Assembly (NCBI GenBank): GCA_958421035.1
Contig: CATZKS010000008.1
Span: 1-29,740, forward strand
Length of the DNA stretch: 29,740 nucleotides
Direction of reading: 5' to 3'
DNA from: an uncultured Collinsella sp.
GTDB lineage: Bacteria > Actinomycetota > Coriobacteriia > Coriobacteriales > Coriobacteriaceae
Part shown: positions 8,282 through 13,922 of the stretch, in pieces
Layout: each line of letters begins with the position of its first letter
How positions within the stretch are numbered: position 1 is the first letter of the stretch
Position numbers and translations under genes: made by a program
Notes under the pieces: generated by a model
Databases searched by the model: none
Told to the model about the DNA's origin: nothing
The model's input: only the letters and a program-made list of their open reading frames with translations

Positions 8282-8297
8282 GTTTCCGCAGGGTTAA
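8282..8297 (-). promoter_or_regulatory. candidate GlnR-type box upstream of the glnA-like gene
   Basis: Read on the minus strand the site is TTAAC, six bases (CCTGCG), GAAAC. This fits the actinobacterial GlnR half-site pattern (gTnAC-n6-GaAAC) except for the first base. It lies about 66 bases upstream of the glnA-like start codon, and an AT-rich TAGTAT that could be a -10 box lies between. The gene next in the operon encodes a GlnR-like protein, so autoregulation is plausible but inferred. Confidence 0.45.
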
Positions 8298-8350
8298 AGC
8301 GTATCAAGCGCTCAAAAAACGTGCGCGAACAGGCAGTTGCGAACGAGCGG

Positions 8351-9373
8351 TTAGCGCGAGGTCGAAGCGCGGTGTTCGATGTGACCGGGAACCTCGATGC
8401 GTTTGGGCGCCAGCTTTGCGGCCTCGCCCACCGTAGTGGTAACGATGTCGATGCGCTCGGAGAGGCGCTCGACCACGCGCTCGGCAATGGTGAGGGTGTC
8501 CTGCGCGGCCGTGGTGACGCCGCCAAAGAGCACATGGTTCCAGGGGTAGTCGTCAAACGTCGCGATCTTGAGACCCGCCGGCAACGACGGTCCCAGCTGC
8601 GCCAGCGCCTCGGTCAGACGCAGGAAGACCAGGCCGTTGACGGCGATGAGGCCGAGCCTTTTGCCCGCATAGCCGCGGATGGTCTCGTCCAAGCGGCCAA
8701 CGCCCGTGGCACCGCCATCGGCCAAGGTGACAACCTCGCCGGCAAGGCCGCGTCGCGACAGCTCGTCGGTAAAGGCCTCGGCGCGCTCGCGACGCACGGG
8801 GCTGTCGTCGCTCGCCTCGGTGAGCAGGCACAGGCGCTCGCTGCCCGCAGCAGCCAAGGCGTCTACCAAGCCAGCGACCAGCTCACGGTTGTTAGATGTC
8901 ACCAGATCGACACCGCCGTCGGCAACGTCGCGGTCGAGCAGCACAACGGGCAGGCGCCCCGCGGCCGCGGCGATCGCCTTGTCGTTGCCTCCGCAGGTGT
9001 TGACGACCAGGCCGTCCACGTCAGCATCGATAAGTCTGGCGAGCGACTCGGCCTCCTTAGCGGGGTCGTTGCCGCTAATGGCCGTCATGAGCGAGCAGCC
9101 GCGCGCGGCGGCGCTGGCGGAAAGGCCCTCGAGCATAGCGCTGGAGAACGGGTTGGCGATGTCGGCCAGGATCACACCGATGAGGTTGGTACGCGAGCTG
9201 CGCAGATTGCGCGCGGCAGCACGTGGGCGATAGCCGGTGCGCTCGATGACCTCGGCGATGCGGGCGCGGGTCTCCTCGGTCATTTGCCCGGGACGGTTGT
9301 TGAGATAGCGCGAGACCGTGGCCGGGCTCACACCCGCCTCGGCGGCAATGTCCTTGATTCTCATCTGCGCCAT
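8351..9373 (-). CDS. LacI family repressor, probable KDG/uronate regulator
   Basis: This 340-residue protein has an N-terminal LacI helix-turn-helix (MRIKDIAAEAGVSPATVSRY) and a hinge, followed by a periplasmic-binding-protein-like effector domain (LIGVILADIANPFSSAMLEG, DGLVVNTCGG, VVLLDRDVA, IATFDDYPW). It is divergent from kdgK, and a palindrome of LacI type (ACGAAACCGATTTCGT) sits at the kdgK promoter and again before the yczE-like gene. It is therefore probably the repressor of that regulon, with KDG or a related sugar acid as inducer (inference). The start at 9373 (MAQMRIKD) is preceded by GGGGTG; 9364 is a possible alternative. No terminator is visible between it and the glnA-like gene downstream. 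Confidence 0.88.
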   Translation of the reverse strand: MAQMRIKDIAAEAGVSPATVSRYLNNRPGQMTEETRARIAEVIERTGYRPRAAARNLRSSRTNLIGVILADIANPFSSAMLEGLSASAAARGCSLMTAISGNDPAKEAESLARLIDADVDGLVVNTCGGNDKAIAAAAGRLPVVLLDRDVADGGVDLVTSNNRELVAGLVDALAAAGSERLCLLTEASDDSPVRRERAEAFTDELSRRGLAGEVVTLADGGATGVGRLDETIRGYAGKRLGLIAVNGLVFLRLTEALAQLGPSLPAGLKIATFDDYPWNHVLFGGVTTAAQDTLTIAERVVERLSERIDIVTTTVGEAAKLAPKRIEVPGHIEHRASTSR

Positions 9374-9438
9374 GGCGCACCCCGTTTCCCAATTGTCAGC
9401 AGTCTGAGCCATTTTAGGCATTTTTTTAAAAATCTCGC

Positions 9439-9505
9439 TTGCAAAACGCTGTAGGTGAGTATACTACAACTCGAAACGAAACCGATTTCGTAAACCGATT
9501 TCGGT
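9439..9505 (+). promoter_or_regulatory. kdgK promoter with tandem LacI-type operators
   Basis: A -10 box TATACT (9460-9465) is preceded by TTGCAA (9439-9444, 15-bp spacer) as a possible -35. Ten bases after the -10 box lies the palindrome ACGAAACCGATTTCGT (9476-9491), followed by a second shorter palindrome ACCGATTTCGGT (9494-9505). Operators over the transcription start fit repression by the divergent LacI protein. The first operator is identical to the one at 12853-12868. Confidence 0.7.
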
Positions 9506-9507
9506 AA

Positions 9508-9565
9508 GCGTTGGCGCGGAGGTGCAAAGATGTACCCTACCGTCTTGGCACCTCCGCGCCAACGC
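9508..9565 (+). ncRNA. leader hairpin with conserved 22-nt loop, copy 1 (before kdgK)
   Basis: A perfect 18-bp stem (9508-9525 with 9548-9565) encloses a 22-nt loop (9526-9547) containing ACCCTACC and flanked inside by AAGA and TCTT, which can extend the stem. It starts just after the operators, so it forms near the 5' end of the kdgK transcript, about 44 bases before the start codon. A second copy at 12872-12929 has a different stem sequence but the same stem length, loop length and loop core. I do not recognise a named RNA family. Confidence 0.65.
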
Positions 9566-9608
9566 CATATCAAAGGTGTACGCACGAGCAAGAAGGAGCT
9601 GCGCGACC

Positions 9609-10643
9609 ATGGGTAAAACGGTTCTTACCTTCGGCGAAATCATGATGAGGCTCTCGCCCAAAGATCATCTGCGCATTGAGCAGGCAACCGAGTTTGACGT
9701 CCGCTACGGTGGCGCCGAGGCCAACACCGCTCTTTCCCTGGCCTACCAAGGCGACAAGGCCGCTTACGTATCCGTTGTCCCGGCCAACCGCCTAGGCGAG
9801 TGCGCGCTGCGCTCGCTGAAGGCCTACGGCGTCGACACAACGCGCGTCGTGCGTCAGGGCGACCGTCTTGGCTCCTATGTGTTTGAGGTCGGCGCCTCGC
9901 AGCGCGGCAACGGCTGCGTCTACGACCGCAAGTTCTCTGCCATCAACATGGCCAAGCGCGACGTCTTTGACTGGGACGAGATCCTCAAGGGCATCGATGT
10001 CTTCTATTTCTCCGGCGTGACCCCCGCCGTCTCCGATGAGATGGCTGCCGCCTGCAAGGATGCCCTCACCGCCTGCCGCGCCAAGGGCATCACGACCGTG
10101 TGCGACGTGAACTATCGCGGCAAGATGTGGTCGCCCGAGAAGTCGCAGGCCACCATGAAGGAGCTCCTGCCGCTCGTCGACATCTGCATCGCCAACGACG
10201 AGGACGCACCCGCCGGCCTCGGCATGACCTGCGTCTCCGGCTCCCTTGCCCACGGCATCGAGGAGCGCGACACCTACGTCGAGATGGCCCGTCAGATTTG
10301 CGCCGAGTACGGCTGCAAGAAGGTCGCTTCGGTCGTCCGCAACATCTCCTGCGTCGAGCGCTCCATCTGGATGGGCATGCTCTATGATGCCGAGAGCGGC
10401 GAGCACTGGTTCTCCCCTGCTCACGATGTGCACGTGCTTGAGGGTGTTGCCGCCGGCGACGCTTTCAACGCCGGCCTGGTCCACGCCCTCATCAACGACT
10501 TCGATCCGCAGGCTGCCGTCAACTACGCGATTGCGGCTTCGATCCTCAAGCTCACCATCAAGGGCGACTCCAACTTGGTGACCGCAGACGAGATCGCAGC
10601 CGTAGCATCAGCCGCCGACGGTGGCACCCGCGTCGCGCGCTAG
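9609..10643 (+). CDS. kdgK: 2-keto-3-deoxygluconate kinase (PfkB family)
   Basis: The 344-residue product is a PfkB/ribokinase-fold sugar kinase that would phosphorylate 2-keto-3-deoxygluconate (KDG) to KDPG in the cytoplasm with ATP. It starts MGKTVLTFGEIMMRLSP, has the substrate motif GGAEANTALSLAYQGD and a central CDVNYRGKMW segment. The C-terminal signature is AAGDAFNAG with catalytic Asp284; Ala-Ala-Gly-Asp instead of Gly-Ala-Gly-Asp is usual in KDG kinases. The start at 9609 is set by AAGGAG upstream. It heads an operon with the KDPG aldolase gene, separated by 253 bases of structured RNA, and is preceded by LacI-type operators and a leader hairpin. Confidence 0.9.
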   Translation: MGKTVLTFGEIMMRLSPKDHLRIEQATEFDVRYGGAEANTALSLAYQGDKAAYVSVVPANRLGECALRSLKAYGVDTTRVVRQGDRLGSYVFEVGASQRGNGCVYDRKFSAINMAKRDVFDWDEILKGIDVFYFSGVTPAVSDEMAAACKDALTACRAKGITTVCDVNYRGKMWSPEKSQATMKELLPLVDICIANDEDAPAGLGMTCVSGSLAHGIEERDTYVEMARQICAEYGCKKVASVVRNISCVERSIWMGMLYDAESGEHWFSPAHDVHVLEGVAAGDAFNAGLVHALINDFDPQAAVNYAIAASILKLTIKGDSNLVTADEIAAVASAADGGTRVAR

Positions 10644-10657
10644 TCCGTCTCCATTCC

Positions 10658-10697
10658 GCGGGCCGCAGCTTTCCAATCCCATACCCCTGCGGCCCGC
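10658..10697 (+). promoter_or_regulatory. GC-rich hairpin after kdgK
   Basis: An 11-bp perfect stem (GCGGGCCGCAG at 10658-10668 with CTGCGGCCCGC at 10687-10697) begins 14 bases after the kdgK stop. No U-tract follows (TCCCTGATTCC), so it is unlikely to be a full terminator. It may protect or process the kdgK mRNA, or be the first stem of the larger RNA that follows. Confidence 0.5.
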
Positions 10698-10716
10698 TCC
10701 CTGATTCCTCCGGCCG

Positions 10717-10846
10717 GGCAAAACCACCAGTCCCATTCCGGTTTTGCCTGGCATTCCCTACATGACTGGTCGAGCAGCCGGTTTTGGAATTGCTTGAACC
10801 CCAAGCAGTGCCTCCGATAACCAATCCAAAATCGGCTCCTGACCAG
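10717..10846 (+). ncRNA. structured RNA upstream of kdgA, copy 1 (candidate riboswitch-like element)
   Basis: Stem P1 (GGCAAAACC at 10717-10725 with 10740-10748) has a loop containing AGTCCCATTCC. Then CTGGTC (10766-10771) pairs with GACCAG (10841-10846) as P2, and a 12-bp P3 pairs 10776-10787 with 10826-10837. GCTTG/CAAGC (10792-10796 and 10802-10806) forms a small P4. It is followed by the joining segment GCAGTGCCTCCGATAACC (10805-10822). The same layout, with other stem sequences but the same loop and joining segments, occurs at 12951-13075. The joining segment contains CCUCC, a possible anti-Shine-Dalgarno. The element ends 50 bases before the kdgA start. I know no named riboswitch with this consensus. 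Confidence 0.65.
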
Positions 10847-10896
10847 CACATTTGGTAATCACGCGCCCATGCGCGCCACACATCGAAAGGAACATC

Positions 10897-11538
10897 ATGT
10901 TCGATCAGTTCTACACCACGCTTGAGTCCCTGGGCATCGTGCCGGTCGTTGTGCTCGACAAGGTCGAGGACGCCGCCCCGCTCGCCCACGCTCTTATGGC
11001 AGCTGGCATGAAGTCCGCCGAGGTCACCTTCCGCACCGCCTGCGCCGCCGAGTGCATCGCCGCTATGGCCGAGGCCGAGCCCGAGATGTGCGTTGGCGCC
11101 GGCACTGTCCTGACCGTCGAGCAGGTTGAGCAGGCCCGCGCCGCCGGTGCCAAGTTCATCGTCTCCCCGGGTTACAACGAGGACGTCGTGAAGCATTGCA
11201 TCGACATCGAGCTGCCCGTCCTTCCCGGCACCGTGACCCCCTCCGAGGTCACCGCAGCCGAGAACCTGGGCCTCAAGGTCACCAAGTTCTTCCCCGCGTC
11301 CCAGTATGGCGGCCTGAACACCATCAAGGCCCTCGCCGCTCCGTTTGTCGGTCACCGCTTTATGCCTACCGGCGGCGTGAGCACCGCCAACGTCGAGGAG
11401 TACCTGAGCTCCTCCGCCATCATCGCCTGCGGTGGCACCTGGATGGTCAAGCCGGCCCTGTTTGCCGACGGCGACTTCTCCAAGGTCGAGCAGATCGCCC
11501 GCGAGGCCATGGACGTCGTCAAGAAGGTCCGCGGCTAG
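10897..11538 (+). CDS. kdgA: KDPG/KHG aldolase
   Basis: The 213-residue product is a class I aldolase that cleaves 2-keto-3-deoxy-6-phosphogluconate to pyruvate and glyceraldehyde-3-phosphate. The family motifs are present: AEVTFRT with Glu42 and Arg46, GAGTVL, FIVSPG, PGTVTPSEV, Schiff-base Lys130 in KFFPAS and the phosphate-binding PTGGV. The length is normal. The ATG at 10897 is chosen because AAAGGA lies just upstream; the ORF is open 15 codons further back without a ribosome site. It is the second gene of the kdgK operon, ends in a strong terminator, and is directly preceded by a structured RNA that could adjust its expression apart from kdgK. Confidence 0.93.
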   Translation: MFDQFYTTLESLGIVPVVVLDKVEDAAPLAHALMAAGMKSAEVTFRTACAAECIAAMAEAEPEMCVGAGTVLTVEQVEQARAAGAKFIVSPGYNEDVVKHCIDIELPVLPGTVTPSEVTAAENLGLKVTKFFPASQYGGLNTIKALAAPFVGHRFMPTGGVSTANVEEYLSSSAIIACGGTWMVKPALFADGDFSKVEQIAREAMDVVKKVRG

Positions 11539-11556
11539 GTTTAGCTCTCTATCGTG

Positions 11557-11593
11557 AAAGGGGGCGTACCCTAGACCTCGCCCCCTTTCTTTT
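11557..11593 (+). terminator. intrinsic terminator of kdgK-kdgA
   Basis: A 10-bp stem (AAAGGGGGCG at 11557-11566 with CGCCCCCTTT at 11579-11588) is followed by CTTTT on the plus strand, 18 bases after the kdgA stop. Confidence 0.88.
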
Positions 11594-11594
11594 A

Positions 11595-11693
11595 AAGCGG
11601 CTCGGAAGCGCGCCGTTTCCGTCACGAACAAGAACCAAAACCGTCTTGTATGCTGATAGAACGTGACGGAAGCGACACGCCCCCGAGCCGCTT
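11595..11693. repeat. large imperfect inverted repeat
   Basis: Arms of 32 bases (11595-11626 and 11662-11693) share AAGCGGCTCGG at the outer ends and TTCCGTCACG at the inner ends, with a few mismatches between, around a ~35-base loop. It lies between the kdgA terminator and a second hairpin. It has no coding capacity that I can support and no U-tract. The 391 bases 11539-11929 hold only this, the terminator and two further hairpins. Confidence 0.6.
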
Positions 11694-11756
11694 TGTATAA
11701 TCGGCTGGCAGTCGCGCTCAACTGAGCCACTTCGGTAAAAGCCGAGCCATCAAAAC

Positions 11757-11823
11757 AGCTGCGGCGCCGTCTGGAGGAATGGACCCTTGCTTCCGGTCTT
11801 TTCCTCCAAGCGGTGCCGCAGCT
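11757..11823. repeat. 67-base hairpin with 23-bp stem
   Basis: Arms AGCTGCGGC...TGGAGGAA (11757-11779) and their complement (11801-11823) pair over 23 positions with two wobble pairs and one mismatch, around a 21-base loop. On the minus strand it is followed by TGTTTTG, so it could terminate the gntR transcript. Its total length equals that of the 67-nt repeat family, but the sequence is unrelated. Confidence 0.5.
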
Positions 11824-11848
11824 TTGTGCCCCGGTTACGCCCCAACGC

Positions 11849-11915
11849 AGTTGCGGTGAAATAGGTACTGTTTGCGCCACCTAGGCCGCAAAACAGTCCC
11901 TATTTCACCGCAACT
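11849..11915. repeat. 67-nt palindromic repeat, copy 1
   Basis: The element has 25-base arms starting AGTTGCGGTGAAATAGG and ending in the complement CACCGCAACT, around a 17-base loop. Two other copies of exactly the same length are at 12694-12760 and 23440-23506. Outer arm sequences are conserved and inner ones vary, mostly with compensating changes. It lies 14 bases beyond the gntR stop codon. Confidence 0.75.
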
Positions 11916-11929
11916 TATATGGGGATTGA

Positions 11930-12622
11930 TTAGATGGCCGAGTCTTTGGACAGCTCAAAATAGTCGGGATGCAAGGCGATAACCGGACCTTGCTCTTCGG
12001 GCATCAGGTGCAGGTGTGTCTCTGCCAGATAGCTCGCCGCGTCGGTATCGCCCCTCTTAATGGCCTCGAGAATCCGGCGATGCTGCCGACGAATCGGCTC
12101 CCAATCCAGATCCTGTGACACCATACGCAACCAGTTGTATCGCTCAAAATGCGTGTTGATGCTCTTCATCCAATCCCACAACATGTGACGACCGGCAATC
12201 TCAAAACATGTCTCATGGAACAGGTTATCCAGGTCAAAGAAACGGCGCGTTTCGCCATGGTCGAGCGACTCGGACTCAGTAAGAATCTGCTCAAGCCGCT
12301 GCTTTTGCTCGGGCGAGGCGGCCGAACAGCATTTAATAAGCACGCTTCTCTCGAGCTTCTCGCGCAAAAAACAGGCGTTTTCGGCGCGTTCCATGCTGAT
12401 CTTAGAGACGTAGGTGCCGCTTTTGGGACGCGTTTCCACCAGCTCCTGCTCACGCAGGCGCACAAAGGATTCGCGAATGGGCGTGCGCCCGATTCCCGTC
12501 TCCTTTTCCAGACCAATCGCCGAAAGGCGCGTGCCGGGCCTGAGCTCGGCGTAGATGATCTTGGACCGCAATGCGTTGTACGCCTGGTCTTGCAGGCTCT
12601 GATAATGCTGGTGCTGTTCCAT
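11930..12622 (-). CDS. GntR family regulator, FCD (FadR-like) subgroup
   Basis: The 230-residue product has an N-terminal GntR winged helix (about 10-76, with LRPGTRLSAIGLEKETGIGR and TPIRESFVRLREQELVETRP, wing SGTYVSKI). An all-helical FCD ligand domain follows (about 85-215), in which DLDNLFHETC, RRQHRRILEAI and ETHLHL supply the Asp/His residues that usually bind a metal and a carboxylate ligand. Members commonly sense sugar acids or other organic acids, which matches the neighbouring KDG genes. The ATG at 12622 has GAGGG just upstream; a longer start is possible at 12667. The gene is flanked on both sides by copies of the 67-nt palindromic repeat. Its operator is unknown; the palindrome at 12784-12799 is a candidate. 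Confidence 0.85.
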   Translation of the reverse strand: MEQHQHYQSLQDQAYNALRSKIIYAELRPGTRLSAIGLEKETGIGRTPIRESFVRLREQELVETRPKSGTYVSKISMERAENACFLREKLERSVLIKCCSAASPEQKQRLEQILTESESLDHGETRRFFDLDNLFHETCFEIAGRHMLWDWMKSINTHFERYNWLRMVSQDLDWEPIRRQHRRILEAIKRGDTDAASYLAETHLHLMPEEQGPVIALHPDYFELSKDSAI

Positions 12623-12693
12623 AAAGCCCTCGGATAAGTCCTCGGTTAGTCGAATACCACCATGCAATACTATCGCATCCCCGCCCCCTCATA

Positions 12694-12760
12694 AGTTGCG
12701 GTGGAATAGTTCCTGTTCAAGGCCTTCAGCAGCAAAAACAGGAACTATTCCACCGCAACT
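12694..12760. repeat. 67-nt palindromic repeat, copy 2
   Basis: Same family as 11849-11915: AGTTGCGGTGGAATAG at the left, complement at the right. The inner arm TTCCTGTT pairs with AACAGGAA, a compensated change relative to copy 1. It lies 71 bases upstream of the gntR start codon, between the divergent gntR and yczE-like genes. Confidence 0.75.
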
Positions 12761-12783
12761 ACAGCCAACGAGTTGTTGCGATT

Positions 12784-12799
12784 AGGTGAACGTTCACCT
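12784..12799. promoter_or_regulatory. palindromic operator AGGTGAACGTTCACCT, site A
   Basis: A perfect 16-bp palindrome with a central CG lies upstream of the yczE-like promoter (about 30 bases before its -35) and about 160 bases from gntR on the other side. Almost the same palindrome occurs at 19480-19495 before the DhuD-like gene. It is probably the site of a shared regulator, candidates being the GntR protein encoded next to it or another LacI-type protein. Confidence 0.6.
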
Positions 12800-12815
12800 T
12801 TTTATTGTTTTTCTC

Positions 12816-12868
12816 TTCGCAAATAAAATCCCGTGCGTATACTTAGGCTCAAACGAAACCGATTTCGT
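12816..12868 (+). promoter_or_regulatory. promoter and LacI-type operator of the yczE-like gene
   Basis: TTCGCA (12816-12821) and TATACT (12838-12843), with a 16-bp spacer, form a plausible promoter. Nine bases after the -10 box lies ACGAAACCGATTTCGT (12853-12868), identical in all 16 bases to the kdgK operator and similarly placed. This ties the gene to the divergent-LacI regulon. Confidence 0.7.
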
Positions 12869-12871
12869 TGA

Positions 12872-12929
12872 GCGTGGGCAATAGGATGCTAAGACACACC
12901 CTACCATCTTGGCATCTTATCGCCCACGC
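12872..12929 (+). ncRNA. leader hairpin with conserved 22-nt loop, copy 2
   Basis: Arms 12872-12889 and 12912-12929 form an 18-bp stem with one mismatch and one G-U pair; the 22-nt loop (12890-12911) again has AAGA, ACCCTACC and TCTTG. The stem sequence differs at several positions from copy 1 (9508-9565) with both sides changed, which indicates selection on structure. It follows the operator directly, as in copy 1. Confidence 0.65.
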
Positions 12930-12950
12930 AATGCCATTTGCTTTCTTCCC

Positions 12951-13075
12951 GTCTCGTTGGACCTTTAGTCCCATTCCGGCACAGCGAGACACTTCCTAGA
13001 CGACTGACCGTGGGGCCGGCTTTTCTGCTTTTGCAGCAGTGCCTCCGATAACCCTCTTTTGCCGGCCCGGGTCAG
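12951..13075 (+). ncRNA. structured RNA upstream of the yczE-like gene, copy 2
   Basis: P1 is GTCTCG/CGAGAC (12951-12956 with 12985-12990) around a loop with AGTCCCATTCCGG (12967-12979). P2 is CTGACC/GGTCAG (13004-13009 with 13070-13075) and P3 is GGGCCGGC/GCCGGCCC (13013-13020 with 13061-13068). P4 is CTGC/GCAG (13025-13028 with 13033-13036). The joining segment GCAGTGCCTCCGATAACC (13036-13053) is identical to copy 1. All four stems differ in sequence from copy 1 yet still pair. It ends 33 bases before the start codon. Confidence 0.65.
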
Positions 13076-13108
13076 CTTTTTCACACAACCGAAAGGACGG
13101 GTAGCAAC

Positions 13109-13789
13109 ATGCGACCGCTCATCATCATGCATGGCGAGAACATCGACTGGTGCCATACCGTCATCAGAATGCTGATGTATCTTGTGGGCGTTGCAGTACT
13201 GGCACTCGGTATGAGTCTCCAGACGGCATCCGGCCTGGGCGTCGCCGCGCTCACGTGCTTTGCCACAACCCTATCCATGCTCACTGGCAAGACGCTCGGC
13301 TTTTGGATCACCGCAACCTACGTCGCCTACATCGTGGCGCAATTAGCCATCTTGCGAAGCGAGTTCCAGCCGCGCATCCTGCTCGAGTTGTTCTTCTCAA
13401 CGCTGATTGGCGGCTTGACCGACCTCTTCATGGCGGTCAACCCACTGCATCCCACGGCACTCCCCACACAGATTGCGACCATGCTGCTCTCCCTCGCTGT
13501 CACCGCATTTGGCGTAAGTCTCGTCGTCAACATGGGCGTTGTCCCCAACGCGCCCGACGGCTTGGTGCAAGTCATTGCCGAAAAGCTTAAACGCCGCTTT
13601 GGTGACGTAAAAGTCGTGTTTGACTGCTCACATGTCGCCGCCTCGCTCGCGTTGTCGCTGATCTTTATGTACAACCTGGGCGGCTTTGGCGTCACGACCG
13701 CCATCTCGGCACTGTTCCTGGGCCATGTCATCAACGTCGCCAACAAGCTGTTCGCCCAGCGCTTTATCCGCGCGGCATTCGGAAAATAG
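13109..13789 (+). CDS. YczE/YitT-like integral membrane protein
   Basis: The 226-residue protein is strongly hydrophobic, with about five or six predicted membrane helices (for example MLMYLVGVAVLALGMSL near 22-38 and TMLLSLAVTAFGVSLVVNMG near 123-142). It resembles the poorly characterised YczE/YyaS/YitT group; motifs include LGMSLQTASGLGVAALTCF and GVVPNAPDGLVQVIAEKL. Function in this family is not established. The promoter carries the same LacI operator, leader hairpin and structured RNA as the kdgK-kdgA operon, so a role in sugar-acid uptake or efflux is a reasonable inference. GAAAGGACGGG lies upstream of the ATG. No terminator is obvious before the tandem repeat downstream. Confidence 0.75.
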   Translation: MRPLIIMHGENIDWCHTVIRMLMYLVGVAVLALGMSLQTASGLGVAALTCFATTLSMLTGKTLGFWITATYVAYIVAQLAILRSEFQPRILLELFFSTLIGGLTDLFMAVNPLHPTALPTQIATMLLSLAVTAFGVSLVVNMGVVPNAPDGLVQVIAEKLKRRFGDVKVVFDCSHVAASLALSLIFMYNLGGFGVTTAISALFLGHVINVANKLFAQRFIRAAFGK

Positions 13790-13813
13790 CACCACCGTAA
13801 GAACCCGCGAACA

Positions 13814-13903
13814 GCGCTATACGTTGCTATATCTCACCATACTTTGCTATATCTTGCTATACTTTGCTATATCTTGCTATATCTTGCTATATCTTGCTAT
13901 ATC
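13814..13903. repeat. 10-bp tandem repeat (TTGCTATATC)n upstream of the ATPase gene
   Basis: About nine units of 10 bases fill 13814-13903; five or more are exactly TTGCTATATC and the rest differ by one to a few bases (for example TTGCTATACT and TCACCATACT). The last four units are identical, a sign of recent expansion. The array ends about 20 bases before the start codon of the ATPase and thus covers its promoter region. Each unit offers TTGCTA (-35-like) and CTATAT (-10-like), and two units apart the spacing is 17 bases. Confidence 0.85.
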
Positions 13904-13922
13904 TTGAGCAAAGGTGGCTCAC

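Noticed and set aside
13814..13903. CRISPR array
   Set aside because: Units are 10 bp and contiguous without spacers, and no cas genes are present.
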